Positions 36,637 through 46,800 are shown, numbered from the stretch's first letter. The stretch is DNA of 48,866 nt from Muribaculaceae bacterium (GCA_017620885.1 JAGAUF010000009.1:1-48866), one strand, 5' to 3'. Made by a program: numbers and translations. Notes: generated by a model not told the origin, from the sequence alone.

Positions 36637-37611
36637 TCAGGCCATAGTTTTTTCTTTGATACCGAATTTGATGCGCAGGTTTTTGAGCATATCCTGCGTC
36701 ATGAGGTCGAGATCGTATTCGGGCTTCCAGTCCCATTCGTTGCGAGCGCAGCTGTCGTCGAGGCTGTTGGGCCATGAGTCGGCGATCTTCTGACGGAGCG
36801 GATCGAGCTCGTAGCTCATCTTGAATCCGGGAACGTATTCCTTGATCTTATTGTAGATGATTTCGGGATCGAAGCTCATCGAGGCGATGTTGAAGCTGTT
36901 GCGGTGAACGAGGCGTGAAGGATCAGCTTCCATGATTTCGACAGCGGCGCGGAGAGCGTCGGGCATGTACATCATGTCCATGAACGTGCCGGGCTTGAGC
37001 GGGCATTTGAATTCCTCACCCTTGACAGCTGAATAGTAAATATCGACTGCATAGTCGGTAGTTCCGCCGCCCGGAGGCGCTACGAAAGAGATGAGTCCGG
37101 GGAAACGTACCGAGCGTGTGTCGACACCGAAACGGCGAGCATAGTAGTCGGAGAGCAATTCTCCGGAAACTTTTGTTACGCCGTAGATAGTGGCGGGACG
37201 CTGGAGCGTGTCCTGCGGAGTTTTGTCTTTGGGGGTATCGGGACCGAATGAGCCGATAGAGCTTGGCGTAAAGAGTGCGCAACCCTTTTCGCGGGATACC
37301 TCAAGACAGTTTACGAGACCGCCAACACCGATTTTCCAAGCGAGCTGCGGTTTTGCCTCGGCTACTGCGCTGAGCAGCGCAGCGAGATTGTAGATTGTGT
37401 CGATGTTGTACTTCTCGACAGCCTCGGCTATCTGAGCGGCGTTGGTAATGTCTACTTCTGCAGCGGGGCCGCTTTCGAGAAGTGTGCCTTTGGGTTCGGC
37501 ACCTTTAATGTAGCCGGCAACTACGTTGCCGCCACCGTAGATGCCGCGTAGTTTCATGGTGAGTTCCGACCCAATTTGGCCGGTAGCTCCGATAATAAGA
37601 ATATTTTTCAT
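36637..37611 (-). CDS. Short-chain L-threonine 3-dehydrogenase
   Basis: 324 aa from the ATG at 37611 (MKNILIIGATGQIGSELTMK); an upstream frame to 37704 would run back over the kbl promoter. It is an extended SDR: NAD-binding GATGQIG (8-14), and catalytic Tyr143/Lys147 in TIYGVTKVSG, with Ser117/118 in TPSSIGSFG. This epimerase-like SDR group includes bacterial L-threonine dehydrogenases, which oxidise threonine to 2-amino-3-oxobutyrate. The divergent neighbour kbl uses exactly that product, which strongly supports this call over a sugar epimerase. Confidence 0.88.
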   Translation of the reverse strand: MKNILIIGATGQIGSELTMKLRGIYGGGNVVAGYIKGAEPKGTLLESGPAAEVDITNAAQIAEAVEKYNIDTIYNLAALLSAVAEAKPQLAWKIGVGGLVNCLEVSREKGCALFTPSSIGSFGPDTPKDKTPQDTLQRPATIYGVTKVSGELLSDYYARRFGVDTRSVRFPGLISFVAPPGGGTTDYAVDIYYSAVKGEEFKCPLKPGTFMDMMYMPDALRAAVEIMEADPSRLVHRNSFNIASMSFDPEIIYNKIKEYVPGFKMSYELDPLRQKIADSWPNSLDDSCARNEWDWKPEYDLDLMTQDMLKNLRIKFGIKEKTMA

Positions 37612-37646
37612 TCTGTTAGATCTAAGATCGTGAATAATATTTTCTG

Positions 37647-37684
37647 CAAAATTACAATTTTTCTCAGAAAATTTACTAATTTTG
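37647..37684. promoter_or_regulatory. Overlapping divergent promoters of the threonine pathway pair
   Basis: TAATTTTG on the plus strand (37677-37684, toward kbl) and TAATTTTG on the minus strand (37647-37654, toward the dehydrogenase). The expected -33 site of each falls on or next to the other's -7 box, and neither has a clear TTTG there. Both start sites lie about 30 nt before the start codons. The two polymerases could not bind at once. Confidence 0.55.
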
Positions 37685-37717
37685 AGGGAAATTAATTCTA
37701 CCAAAATTCAAAATACC

Positions 37718-38911
37718 ATGTATAAGGAATTTAAGAGCCACTTACAGAAAGAGTTACAGGACATCAAGGATGCCGGCCTCTACAAAAACGAAAGAATCAT
37801 AACGACACCTCAGAAGGCCGATATCGAAGTTGAGAACACTCAGGGTGAAGTGCTCAATTTCTGCGCTAACAATTATCTCGGACTTTCCGACAATTCCCGT
37901 CTGATCGAAGCAGCTAAGAAAGCTATGGACCGTCGCGGCTACGGAATGTCGTCAGTGCGCTTCATCTGCGGTACGCAGGACCTCCACAAAGAGCTTGAAA
38001 AAGCCATCAGCGACTATTTCAAGACTGAGGACACAATCCTCTATGCCGCTTGCTTCGACGCTAACGGCGGTCTCTTCGAGCCTCTTTTCACGGCTGAAGA
38101 CGCTATCATCTCCGACTCGCTCAACCACGCTTCAATCATTGACGGCGTGCGCCTCTGCAAGGCAAAACGTTTCCGCTATGCCAATGCAGATATGGCCGAT
38201 CTGGAGCGTTGCCTGAAGGAAGCAGCCGACTGCCGCTATAAGATCATCGCCACTGACGGTGTCTTCTCTATGGATGGTAACGTTGCTCCGATGGACAAGA
38301 TTTGCGAACTGGCCGACAAATACGGCGCTTTGGTAATGGTGGACGAGAGCCACTCAGCCGGCGTTGTAGGTCCCACAGGTCACGGCGTTGCTGAGCAGTT
38401 TAACTGCTATGGCAAGATCGATATTTTCACCGGTACGCTCGGTAAGGCTTTCGGTGGCGCTATGGGCGGTTTCACCACCGGTCCGAAAGAGATCATCGAT
38501 ATGCTCCGTCAGCGTTCACGTCCCTATCTTTTCTCTAACTCCGTAGCTCCTTCGATCGTAGGCGCCAGCATCGAGATGTTCAAGATGCTCAAAGAGAGCA
38601 ACGCCCTTCACGACAAGCTCGTTGAGAACGTGGCTTATTTCCGCGACAAGATGCTCGCTGCCGGCTTCGATATCAAGCCGACGCAGTCAGCCATCTGCGC
38701 CGTTATGCTCTACGATGCTAAGCTCTCGCAGGACTTCGCTGCCGAGATGCAGAAAGAGGGTATTTATGTTACGGGCTTCTATTATCCCGTTGTTCCGAAA
38801 GATCAGGCTCGTATCCGTGTTCAGCTCAGCGCAGGCCACAACCGCGAGCAGCTTGACCGCGCCATTGCAGCCTTTATCAAGGTGGGCAAGAAGCTCGGCG
38901 TACTGAAATAA
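37718..38911 (+). CDS. kbl: Glycine C-acetyltransferase (2-amino-3-ketobutyrate CoA ligase)
   Basis: 397 aa from the ATG at 37718 (MYKEFKSHLQKELQDIKDAG). PLP fold-type I enzyme of the alpha-oxoamine synthase family: GTQDLHKELE (85-94), SDSLNHASIIDGVR with the cofactor-stacking His137, DESHSAGVVG with Asp209, and the Schiff-base Lys243 in FTGTLGKAFGG. It cleaves 2-amino-3-oxobutyrate with CoA to glycine and acetyl-CoA. The divergent dehydrogenase supplies the substrate, so the pair degrades threonine. Confidence 0.96.
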   Translation: MYKEFKSHLQKELQDIKDAGLYKNERIITTPQKADIEVENTQGEVLNFCANNYLGLSDNSRLIEAAKKAMDRRGYGMSSVRFICGTQDLHKELEKAISDYFKTEDTILYAACFDANGGLFEPLFTAEDAIISDSLNHASIIDGVRLCKAKRFRYANADMADLERCLKEAADCRYKIIATDGVFSMDGNVAPMDKICELADKYGALVMVDESHSAGVVGPTGHGVAEQFNCYGKIDIFTGTLGKAFGGAMGGFTTGPKEIIDMLRQRSRPYLFSNSVAPSIVGASIEMFKMLKESNALHDKLVENVAYFRDKMLAAGFDIKPTQSAICAVMLYDAKLSQDFAAEMQKEGIYVTGFYYPVVPKDQARIRVQLSAGHNREQLDRAIAAFIKVGKKLGVLK

Positions 38912-38937
38912 TCATACATACACAGACAAATTCTTAG

Positions 38938-38978
38938 AGGGTGATAATCGGGCGAAGAATGCTCGACTATCCCCTTTG
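38938..38978 (+). terminator. Possible terminator of kbl
   Basis: GGG-GAT-A-TCGGGC pairs imperfectly (one bulge, one mismatch, one G-U) with GCTCGACTATCCCC, followed by TTTG. The U-tract is weak. Confidence 0.4.
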
Positions 38979-39011
38979 TCGTATAATTCAATCAATTAAT
39001 TTATTAATACA

Positions 39012-39980
39012 ATGAAAAAGATTCTGATTGCCTCTCTTTTATGTCTCTCATTTGTAGGAGGGACAGTGTCGGCATACGCGGCTCTGCAGCGCAAGGCTAC
39101 GAAAACTTACGCCAAAAAGAAATCGGGTACCGCTTCAGCCCTCACTACGGTCACACCGAAGTCGCTCGGCGCGAAGTTTGAAAATCATAAATTCTATAAT
39201 ACCATCGGTTCGTTAAATGTGCTTACGGCCGAGATTACGTGGGCAAAAGGGATTGCCGGGCAGGTCATCAAGGCTTTCGACACCAAATATCCTGCGAAGA
39301 AGGCTAAGCTGACCGATCTTGAGAAGCTGGAAGAATATCGCGGCATGCTATTCGTAAGCTATTGGGCGAACAGGGCCGGGACAACTGTTGAGATGCGCCA
39401 TTGCAGCTCAATGGAGTGGTGTTATGCGAAGATGACGACGTATTGTATCTATTCCAAGCTCGTGGATAAGGCAGCCGATGAGACGCAGAAGAGTGCTATC
39501 TATTCCGCCATTCTCACCGGCGAAGCGATGAACTCCAACAACGGCACGTTGATTTCCACCCTCGGGGGCTTTGGTGCCGCCGGAGGTAGTCTTCAGCCTA
39601 TTTTAGAGATAGACGGAATGACGGGCGCTGAGCAGGAGTGGCATAAACTCTTGGAGAATATACTTGGAGTGATGAACGGAAAGAGGGTGCATGCATCGAC
39701 GTCGATGCAGCAGGCGTTGCAGATGCTGGATGCCGAAGTGCGGGATCAATGCGCTGCCGTCAAGGAATATGCGGATTGTACTCCTATGATTACGGAAGAG
39801 ATGATTCCTAATGTGAACGCCGCTATGAGCAAAGAAAAGACGCTTATAGACGCATGGGGAGCCGCAGTTGATAAAATATTCACGGGCAATGCCGATCGTG
39901 CGACACAGGCCGCCAATGCCACGATTGCCTATGTAGAAAGCATTGCCTCATTAGCAAATTCAATGATTGGGGATGTGTAA
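39012..39980 (+). CDS. Exported protein of unknown function, 322 aa
   Basis: Signal peptide MKKILIASLLCLSFVGGTVS with cleavage near AYA-ALQ. A basic linker (RKATKTYAKKKSGTASA) is followed by a mostly helical domain with conserved-looking phrases (YRGMLFVSYWANRAGTTVEM; SSMEWCYAKMTTYCIYSKLV). No enzyme motif is apparent and I do not recognise a family. It stands alone, convergent with the symporter gene 21 nt away. Confidence 0.7.
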   Translation: MKKILIASLLCLSFVGGTVSAYAALQRKATKTYAKKKSGTASALTTVTPKSLGAKFENHKFYNTIGSLNVLTAEITWAKGIAGQVIKAFDTKYPAKKAKLTDLEKLEEYRGMLFVSYWANRAGTTVEMRHCSSMEWCYAKMTTYCIYSKLVDKAADETQKSAIYSAILTGEAMNSNNGTLISTLGGFGAAGGSLQPILEIDGMTGAEQEWHKLLENILGVMNGKRVHASTSMQQALQMLDAEVRDQCAAVKEYADCTPMITEEMIPNVNAAMSKEKTLIDAWGAAVDKIFTGNADRATQAANATIAYVESIASLANSMIGDV

Positions 39981-40001
39981 TCCTGAAAGGTAAGCTGAAA
40001 A

Positions 40002-41231
40002 TTATTCCGAGAGAGTCCGGCTGACAGGGTCACTGTCGGCCGTTCTTCTTTCTGAACCGAAGAAGTGGTCGATAATGACGGAGATGTAGCCGTCGCCGGT
40101 GATGTTGCAGGCAGTGCCGAAGCTGTCCATAGCGATGTATAGGGCAATCATAAGAGCCTGATTAGCTTCGTTGAAACCGAGTATGCCACCGAGCAGCCCC
40201 AGAGAAGCCATAATGCAGCCTCCGGGGACTCCGGGCGCCGCCACTATGGTGATGCCGAGCATACAGATGAATCCGGCGAACATCGGGAAATCGTAAGGGA
40301 GATCCTGCATCAGCATAAGGGCGACGGCGCAGGCTACGATTTTCAGTGTGCTGCCGCTCATGTGGATAGTGGCGCAGAGAGGTATGGTGAAGCCGGCAAT
40401 GTCTTCGCTGACACCGAGACGCATCGTCTGGCGGAGCGTTACGGGAATCGTGGCGGCAGAGGATTGCGTGCCGAGTGCCGTGAAATAGGCCGGCATCATC
40501 GTCATAAGCATCTTGAGCGGGTTTTTCTTATTGAAAAGAGCGGCGATGCAGAACTGGAAGACAAGGAGGAGGAATGTGAGGATGAAGATAATGACGATGA
40601 TTTTGGCGAATGTGCCGAGGACGGGTCCTACCTGTCCTGCTACAGTCATATTGAGGAATATGCCGAAAATGTAAAGCGGCAACAGGGGTATGATGACGCG
40701 GGCTATGGAGAGGGTGATGATGTCGCGAAATTCATCGGCTATCACCTTGAGAGATTTCGATTGTATTGCCGCCATCCCGATGCCAAGAAGGAAAGCGAGG
40801 ACGAGTCCCGTCATGACAGTCATGAGAGGGGGCATCTCGATGGTAAAATAGGGGGTGAGGTCGTGTCCTTCCGGTGTGGATGCGAGGGCACCGGGAGAGA
40901 TGAAATAGGGGAAGAGGGCATCTCCGGTGAAGAAGCTGATGAAACCTGCGAAAATTGTGTCAAGATATGCGAGCGCGGCCGTAACGAGCAGCACGAAGCC
41001 TGCTTTTTTGCCGATGTCGGCGATGGCCGGCGTTATGAAGCCGAGGATGATGAGAGGGATGAGGAATCCGAGAAACTGGCTGAAAATGGCGTTGAATGTT
41101 GCAAAGATTCTTCCGAACCCCACCGGGAAGAAATAGCCGCAACCTATGCCGAGGCATATAGCAATAAGAATCTGCAGAAGTAAGGGGATACGGATTCGTT
41201 TTTTCTCTGTCGTAGTTATATTTTCAGACAT
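40002..41231 (-). CDS. Dicarboxylate/amino acid:cation symporter (DAACS/SLC1 type)
   Basis: 409 aa, membrane protein with the SLC1 fold. Family motifs: FTALGTQSSAATIPVTLRQT (hairpin HP1 serine-rich loop), FTIPLCATIHMSGSTLK (TM7; MSGS replaces the MDGT of glutamate carriers), GITIVAAPGVPGGC (HP2) and MDSFGTACNITGDGYISVII with the NxxGD cation site (TM8). It should move a dicarboxylate or amino acid with Na+ or H+. The porin gene ends 25 nt upstream on the same strand, so both are likely co-transcribed. Confidence 0.93.
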   Translation of the reverse strand: MSENITTTEKKRIRIPLLLQILIAICLGIGCGYFFPVGFGRIFATFNAIFSQFLGFLIPLIILGFITPAIADIGKKAGFVLLVTAALAYLDTIFAGFISFFTGDALFPYFISPGALASTPEGHDLTPYFTIEMPPLMTVMTGLVLAFLLGIGMAAIQSKSLKVIADEFRDIITLSIARVIIPLLPLYIFGIFLNMTVAGQVGPVLGTFAKIIVIIFILTFLLLVFQFCIAALFNKKNPLKMLMTMMPAYFTALGTQSSAATIPVTLRQTMRLGVSEDIAGFTIPLCATIHMSGSTLKIVACAVALMLMQDLPYDFPMFAGFICMLGITIVAAPGVPGGCIMASLGLLGGILGFNEANQALMIALYIAMDSFGTACNITGDGYISVIIDHFFGSERRTADSDPVSRTLSE

Positions 41232-41256
41232 ATATGGTATAGGGGATTTTAAGTTT

Positions 41257-43314
41257 TCAGTTGGCGAAATCTACACTGAGTCCGAATTGCAGCTTGCGCG
41301 GATTGACCGGATAATGCGGCATAGCGAAGCTATTTCGTGTGAAAAGGTTCTGGTCTACGTGGCTGTAAAGGACGTAGAAACGCACTTTATACAGTTTGCA
41401 GGTAGCATAGACATTGCAGAAGGGGAAATTACCTACGTGTACGTCGTCGTTGGTTGTGAAAGCCATTAGCGCAGGCTGATAGTTCATTCCCCGGTAGCGT
41501 GTATAATAATCGCAATCGATTCCAAACTGTACGTGCAGCACCTTAAAGGCGGTGAATTTCAGATACATATTGGAATAGATGGAGAGGGCTGGGAGCGGAA
41601 TGGCCGTGTTGTTTGATGTGGCCTGATATGTTATGCGGTTGTCCCAGTTCCAGATGCCGAAGCTGAGCTTCTGGTCGAGGCTGGCCGAGAAAACCTGTAT
41701 GTTGCCGCTTTCCTGTACCGGGAGACCGTTGGCATTGAAATAAACATAGTTCTGGATGTTTTCTACTCCGGCGCTCAAGACAGTTTTTGTCCACGGGATA
41801 GTAAGCTCTCCACCGATTCGGAAATCACGTGTTTTGCCGAATTCGGAATTGTTCCATGCGAAATGATTGGAGATGTAGTGTTTGATGAGCCAAGGCTGGG
41901 CGGTATTGTGGAAGAATCCTTTGGCCTTAATCTGCACAGTGTCGCCGAGCATACGGAAGCGCGTGGCGGCTTCCGCGTCTATTTCGACGTCGCCGGCCAC
42001 ATCGCCAATGATGCCGAATTTTGCGCGTGCCGAATACGTCAGTACGGGATGTTGCGTAGAATTGAGTTCTGCGCCCACCCACAGCAGGTTCTGGCTTCCT
42101 TTGCGGAGCATCGCGACATTTTCAGGCAACGGATCGGTGAGCGCAGGTTCGTCGTCGGAGGATTCTTCGTCGCCGTAGCCGAGGGAATAGTCGGTCGGGA
42201 GACGGAATTTGCGCGTATCAAACGTGGCGTAGGCCGAAAGACCGAAAGGCACCCACTTGTTGAATCCCTCCACCATTTCGACGCCGAGAGTATTGGCGAG
42301 CGACCAATAGTGAGAGCGGTCGAAAGTGCCGGAGCTATTGAGATAGCGATTGGCCCAGAACTCGTCGCCCTCGCTTACGGAGGTGTTTTTGAAGTCGTGT
42401 GAACCGCTTTTATAATCCAGAGAATAGAGGAATTTGGTCACCGGCACATAGACGTCGCGTGTAAGCGTATCATTCACCTGCACTTCCTTCCAGAAGCCGA
42501 CGTTATAGGCATGGTTCATATAAAACTGATCGCCATTGACACGGTTCTGGGCGCCGCTCAGACGCGTGGGGATGCTCATAGAGCTGATGCTCGATACGCC
42601 ACCTTGCAGCTCGGCAGGGTCGAGGATATAAAGGTCGTCGGTGATGCCACCGTTCTCCAAGTTAGTGTGGTTGAAATGATAATAAAACGCCTGAGCCTCG
42701 TAGCGGTCGCCGCGATAGTAGCCGTTGAATCCGAAATTTAAATCCTTGGCCGACTGATTGGCATAATTCCCCTTTGCATAGAGATAGTCGATATGGGCTC
42801 CGATGCCGATGCGTCGATTTACGTTGCCGGCAAATACGGCAGAGAGGCGGTCCTGACGTGTTTCACGTCCTCCCCCGAAATTGTAGGAAAGCAAAGTCAT
42901 CGGGATGTAGACGTTGTAAAACTTCTGCTTGTAGGACGTCGGGCGCCAAGCGTTGATAGCGTCCTGAAAGAAGAAATCCGTGCGCTTTTGGCGGTCGAAG
43001 AAAATCATATTGATTCCCGGGCTGCCCATATTGCCTTCAGAGACCCAAGCGTCGCTCACCATCGAGGGGATGCTGAGACGCTGATAATTGTATGTCAGCG
43101 TGTCCATCACTGCCGGGCGATGTGCGCCGAGAGGGTAGGAGAGCGTCCAGCAGTTGCCGGCCTTGTAATGCGTTTCGGTCGCCGACGTCCCCGTGGCGGT
43201 CGTACCGTGTGCCCCGTTGCCGGGACGCATCCCTTGGGCATTGGCCATAGAGGTAAGGGCCATAACGATAATGGCCGCCAAAACTGTTATTTTGCGGGTA
43301 AAATTCATTTTCAT
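41257..43314 (-). CDS. Putative outer-membrane porin (Porin_10 type)
   Basis: About 685 aa from 43314 (MKMNFTRKITVLAAIIVMAL, signal cleavage near NAQ) or from the second Met at 43308. The body fits Porin_10: NTLTYNYQRLSIPSMVSD-like start (MDTLTYNYQRLSIPSMVSDA), FNVYIPMTLLSYNFGG-like strand (YNVYIPMTLLSYNFGGGRET), AHIDYLYAKGNYANQSAKDL and a C-terminal strand ending RKLQFGLSVDFAN with the aromatic strand pattern of beta barrels. It is predicted to be a large outer-membrane barrel, possibly feeding the symporter encoded 25 nt downstream. Confidence 0.85.
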   Translation of the reverse strand: MKMNFTRKITVLAAIIVMALTSMANAQGMRPGNGAHGTTATGTSATETHYKAGNCWTLSYPLGAHRPAVMDTLTYNYQRLSIPSMVSDAWVSEGNMGSPGINMIFFDRQKRTDFFFQDAINAWRPTSYKQKFYNVYIPMTLLSYNFGGGRETRQDRLSAVFAGNVNRRIGIGAHIDYLYAKGNYANQSAKDLNFGFNGYYRGDRYEAQAFYYHFNHTNLENGGITDDLYILDPAELQGGVSSISSMSIPTRLSGAQNRVNGDQFYMNHAYNVGFWKEVQVNDTLTRDVYVPVTKFLYSLDYKSGSHDFKNTSVSEGDEFWANRYLNSSGTFDRSHYWSLANTLGVEMVEGFNKWVPFGLSAYATFDTRKFRLPTDYSLGYGDEESSDDEPALTDPLPENVAMLRKGSQNLLWVGAELNSTQHPVLTYSARAKFGIIGDVAGDVEIDAEAATRFRMLGDTVQIKAKGFFHNTAQPWLIKHYISNHFAWNNSEFGKTRDFRIGGELTIPWTKTVLSAGVENIQNYVYFNANGLPVQESGNIQVFSASLDQKLSFGIWNWDNRITYQATSNNTAIPLPALSIYSNMYLKFTAFKVLHVQFGIDCDYYTRYRGMNYQPALMAFTTNDDVHVGNFPFCNVYATCKLYKVRFYVLYSHVDQNLFTRNSFAMPHYPVNPRKLQFGLSVDFAN

Positions 43315-43316
43315 CA

Positions 43317-43348
43317 CAAAATTACTACTTTTTTCGCATCTCCCCAAC
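43317..43348 (-). promoter_or_regulatory. Promoter at the very start of the porin gene
   Basis: On the minus strand TAATTTTG (complement of 43317-43324), 20 nt downstream of GTTG (complement of 43345-43348). The ATG at 43314 is 2 nt after the -7 box and the second ATG (43308) is 8 nt after it, so an mRNA from this promoter would be leaderless or nearly so. Confidence 0.5.
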
Positions 43349-43394
43349 TTTTTTCTTCACCTTTATATAACCTTTGTCGGCCGTGAAAAGGAGA

Positions 43395-43426
43395 AGACGT
43401 GCCAAATTAAAAAATCTGACACGTCT
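43395..43426. repeat. Imperfect inverted repeat upstream of the porin gene
   Basis: AGACGTG (43395-43401) with CACGTCT (43420-43426), extending inward with two mismatches to an A/T core (12 of 14 pairs). It could be a terminator for the efflux operon read from the right or an operator; no T-run follows on the minus strand beyond the A/T core. Confidence 0.4.
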
Positions 43427-43498
43427 TGTACTAACGGAGGAGAGGAGAAGTGGTAAGGAAGTATGGTCGGGAAGCGGGAGAGACGCCACCCGATGAAA

Positions 43499-43792
43499 TC
43501 AGATTGTCTGCTCCACGTTCCAGACGAATGCTCGCAGGCCGAGCAGCGGACGCTCTTCGTCGAGCTGCTTCAGGCGCGCGAGAAGAGTGTCGATGCGGTC
43601 GTCTTCCACGACGGTCAGGATGGCCGAGGCCAGCGACGGCCAAGCATGGCTGCCGTAATGCGGATCGCCGGTCTTGCTTCCGCGCCCCTGTACCTCGCCA
43701 AACGACGTGAAACCACGGCACGAGAGACGGTCGAGTATCTCGATTATTTTATCTTGATGAGCCTGATCGAAGGCTATGAATACAGATTTCAT
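43499..43792 (-). CDS. PII-like, PG0541-type transporter-associated protein
   Basis: 97 aa: MKSVFIAFDQAHQDKIIEIL, RLSCRGFTSFGEVQGRGSKT, SAILTVVEDDRIDTLLARLK, and GLRAFVWNVEQTI at the end. This is a small alpha/beta protein with the look of the PII/NIF3-like ferredoxin fold; the FGEVQGRG phrase resembles the T-loop start of PII. In Bacteroidota such genes sit next to RND efflux genes (PG0541 family). Here it follows the RND gene by 21 nt, so it probably binds or regulates the pump. Ligand and action are unknown. Confidence 0.8.
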   Translation of the reverse strand: MKSVFIAFDQAHQDKIIEILDRLSCRGFTSFGEVQGRGSKTGDPHYGSHAWPSLASAILTVVEDDRIDTLLARLKQLDEERPLLGLRAFVWNVEQTI

Positions 43793-43813
43793 AATTTTCT
43801 GATATATAACAAT

Positions 43814-46800
43814 TTATTGTTTATCCCCACTGCTTTTAGCCGCTAATTGTTTGCGAATCTTGCGGCGCGTATTGCGTACTCCGTTACCGGCGAAGATACA
43901 GTACATCACGGGTACGAAGAGCAGCGTAAGGATGGTCGAGAACGTAAGACCTCCAATCACGGCCGTACCCATAGGACGCCACATCTCGGCTCCCTGTCCG
44001 GAACCGACAGCCATCGACACCATACCAAGAATCGTGGTGAGCGTAGTCATGACCACAGGACGCAGACGTGAGCGGCCACCATGAATCACCGCCTTGCGGA
44101 TGCTCATACCGCGCTCGCGGTTAAGTGTGATATAGTCGATAAGCACGATACCGTTTTTCACCACGATACCGATAAGCATAATCGCGCCGATCATCGACAT
44201 CACGTTGAGCGTATGTCCCGTCATCCACAGGATAAGGAAGACGCCGGAGAAGGCGAACAGCAGCGACGACATGATGATGCCGGGATAGGTGAGCGATTCA
44301 AACTGAGCAGCCATCACAATGTAGACGAGAATGATGATAAGGATGCCGAGCATCATCAGATCGCTGAACGAATCCTGCTGGTCTTCATACGAACCGGCGA
44401 TGCCGATGCTGATGCCCGAGGGAAGGTTCATTTCGTCGATCTTCATCTGAGCCTCCGTGACAACTTGGTCGAGAGGCACGCCATCAACAACGGTTGATAC
44501 GGTGATGATGCGTTCGCGGTCCTTACGCTCGATGGTAGGAGGTGTGAAGCGTTCCACTACCTTTCCGAGCTCACGGAGCTTGACGGGCTGTCCGGTAGAG
44601 CTCATAATCGTGATATTTTCCACATCCTGAAGTGAAGTACGGTGTTCGGGATCGTACATCACCTTGATGTCGTATTCCTCACCGTCCTCGCGGTATTGTG
44701 AGGCTGTCGCGCCATTGACACGGTTACGGATATATGTGGCAACCGTGGCCATGTTGAGCCCGTACATCGCCAGCTTCTCACGGTCGAAATCCACCTGATA
44801 TTCAGGCTGATAGTCGGAACGAGAAATCGTGATGTCGGCCGTGCCCGGGATTCCTTCCATAATCTTGCGGAGCTGCTGAGCTACAGAATCGGTTTCCGTG
44901 AAATCATAACCGTAAATTTCAAAATCGACAGTAGCCTGACCGCCCATGCCCTGTCCGCGTCCGCCGCCGACATTAACCTGAGCTTTCTTGAACTCCGGAT
45001 ATCCGCGTTCAATGTCCTTACGCATATCGTCGGCGATGTCCTTGATATTCCTTTCGCGGTCGCCCGGGTCGGAGAGACGTATGTTCATCGAGACGATATG
45101 AGAACCGTTGTCAGAGAGAGAGGCGAAGGTATTGTCTGTACCGGCGGGACCGACAGTATAGCTTGAGACAAGAATTTCGGGATACTTTTTGCGCCATTCG
45201 GCGTCAAGTCGAGCCACGGCGTCGCGTGTGATTTCTACGCGTGTGCCGATAGGAGTCTCAAGCGTGACGCCAAGACGTCCGTTGTCTTGCATCGGGAAGA
45301 ACTCCGTTCCGACAAACTTCAACAGGAAGAGAGAGCCGACGAAAATGCCGAGACATACTATGACTGTGACCGTCTTGTGTCTTACCACGAATTGGAGCAG
45401 TCGGGCATAACCGTTGTCGAAAGAGTCCAGACCGCGTTCTATGGGCTTATAGAGTGTGTTGTAGAGCTTTCCGTGGTTTTGCACGCGACGCAACCATTGT
45501 GAGCAGAGCATAGGCGTCAGCGAGAGCGCACATGTCGTCGAGATGATCATCATAATGGTCACCATCCATCCCAATTGCTTGAAGAGCACACCCGTCATAC
45601 CCGTGACGAGGGTCAGCGGGAAGAATACGGCGATAAGCGTCAGTGTGGATGCTATAACGGAGATTGCCACCTCGTTGGTACCGTGTACGGCCGCCTGCTT
45701 CGGATCAGCTCCGCGTTCGATGTGTGTTGTGACGTTTTCCAATACCACAATGGCGTCGTCGACCACCATACCGATGGATATTGACAAGGCCGAGAGAGAA
45801 ACGATATTCAGCGTGTTGCCCGTCGCGAATAGGTATATGAACGAGGCAATTAGGGAGACAGGAATTGTGATGACAATAATCATCGTGGCTCGCCATCGTC
45901 CGAGGAAGACGAACACGACTATCATCACGAAGAGGAGGGCATAGAGCACCGTTTCTTCAAGAGAGGCGATGGTATTGCGGATATTGTCGGAGGTGTCGAC
46001 GATTACGCCGAGCTTGACGTCGCTCGGCAGACGCTTCTGCAGCGACGGAAGCATCTTCATTACCTCTTCGGAGATTTGTACTGAGTTGGCGCCGGACTGC
46101 TTTTGAATGATAATCATGGCACCCTCTTTACCTCCTACAAACGTCTGCTGCGTGCGCTCTTCGAGCGAATCATCAACACGCGCCACGTCGCGCAAGAAAA
46201 TTGTGCGTCCCTCGAAGGAGCCAACGGGAATATTGCGCAACTCTTCCGTTTCTTCAAATTCACCTTGTACGCGCATAGCGTAAGTATTGGAACCGATATC
46301 GAAGGAACCGCCCGGGATGTTGCGGTTCTCGTTGCCTATCACGCTGGAAATCTGTTCCACAGTGAGATGATAGGCTTCGAGGCGCGCCGGGTCGCAATAT
46401 ACGTGCACCTCGCGCTTAGGCGCACCGGAAATCGACACAGAGCCGACTCCGTCGACACGTGCAAGCGGGTTGGCTACGTTATCGTCAAGAATCTTATAAA
46501 GACCGGCCATTGATTCCGTGGCTTCAACAGACAGAAGACATATAGGAATCATATCGGTCGAGAACTTGAAGATGATAGGATTTTCGGAATCGTCCGGGAG
46601 GGTCGATTTCACCATATCGAGCTTGTCTCGCACGTCGTTGGTCAGCACGTCGATGTCGTAGCCGTATTCAAATTCCAGTGTTATGACAGATGTATTTTCA
46701 CGCGAATCCGACGTGATGTGCTTCAGGTGCTCTACAGAGTTGAGCGTATTTTCAAGAGGCTTGGTGACGTTCTGCTCTATATCCTCCGCACTCGCGCCCG

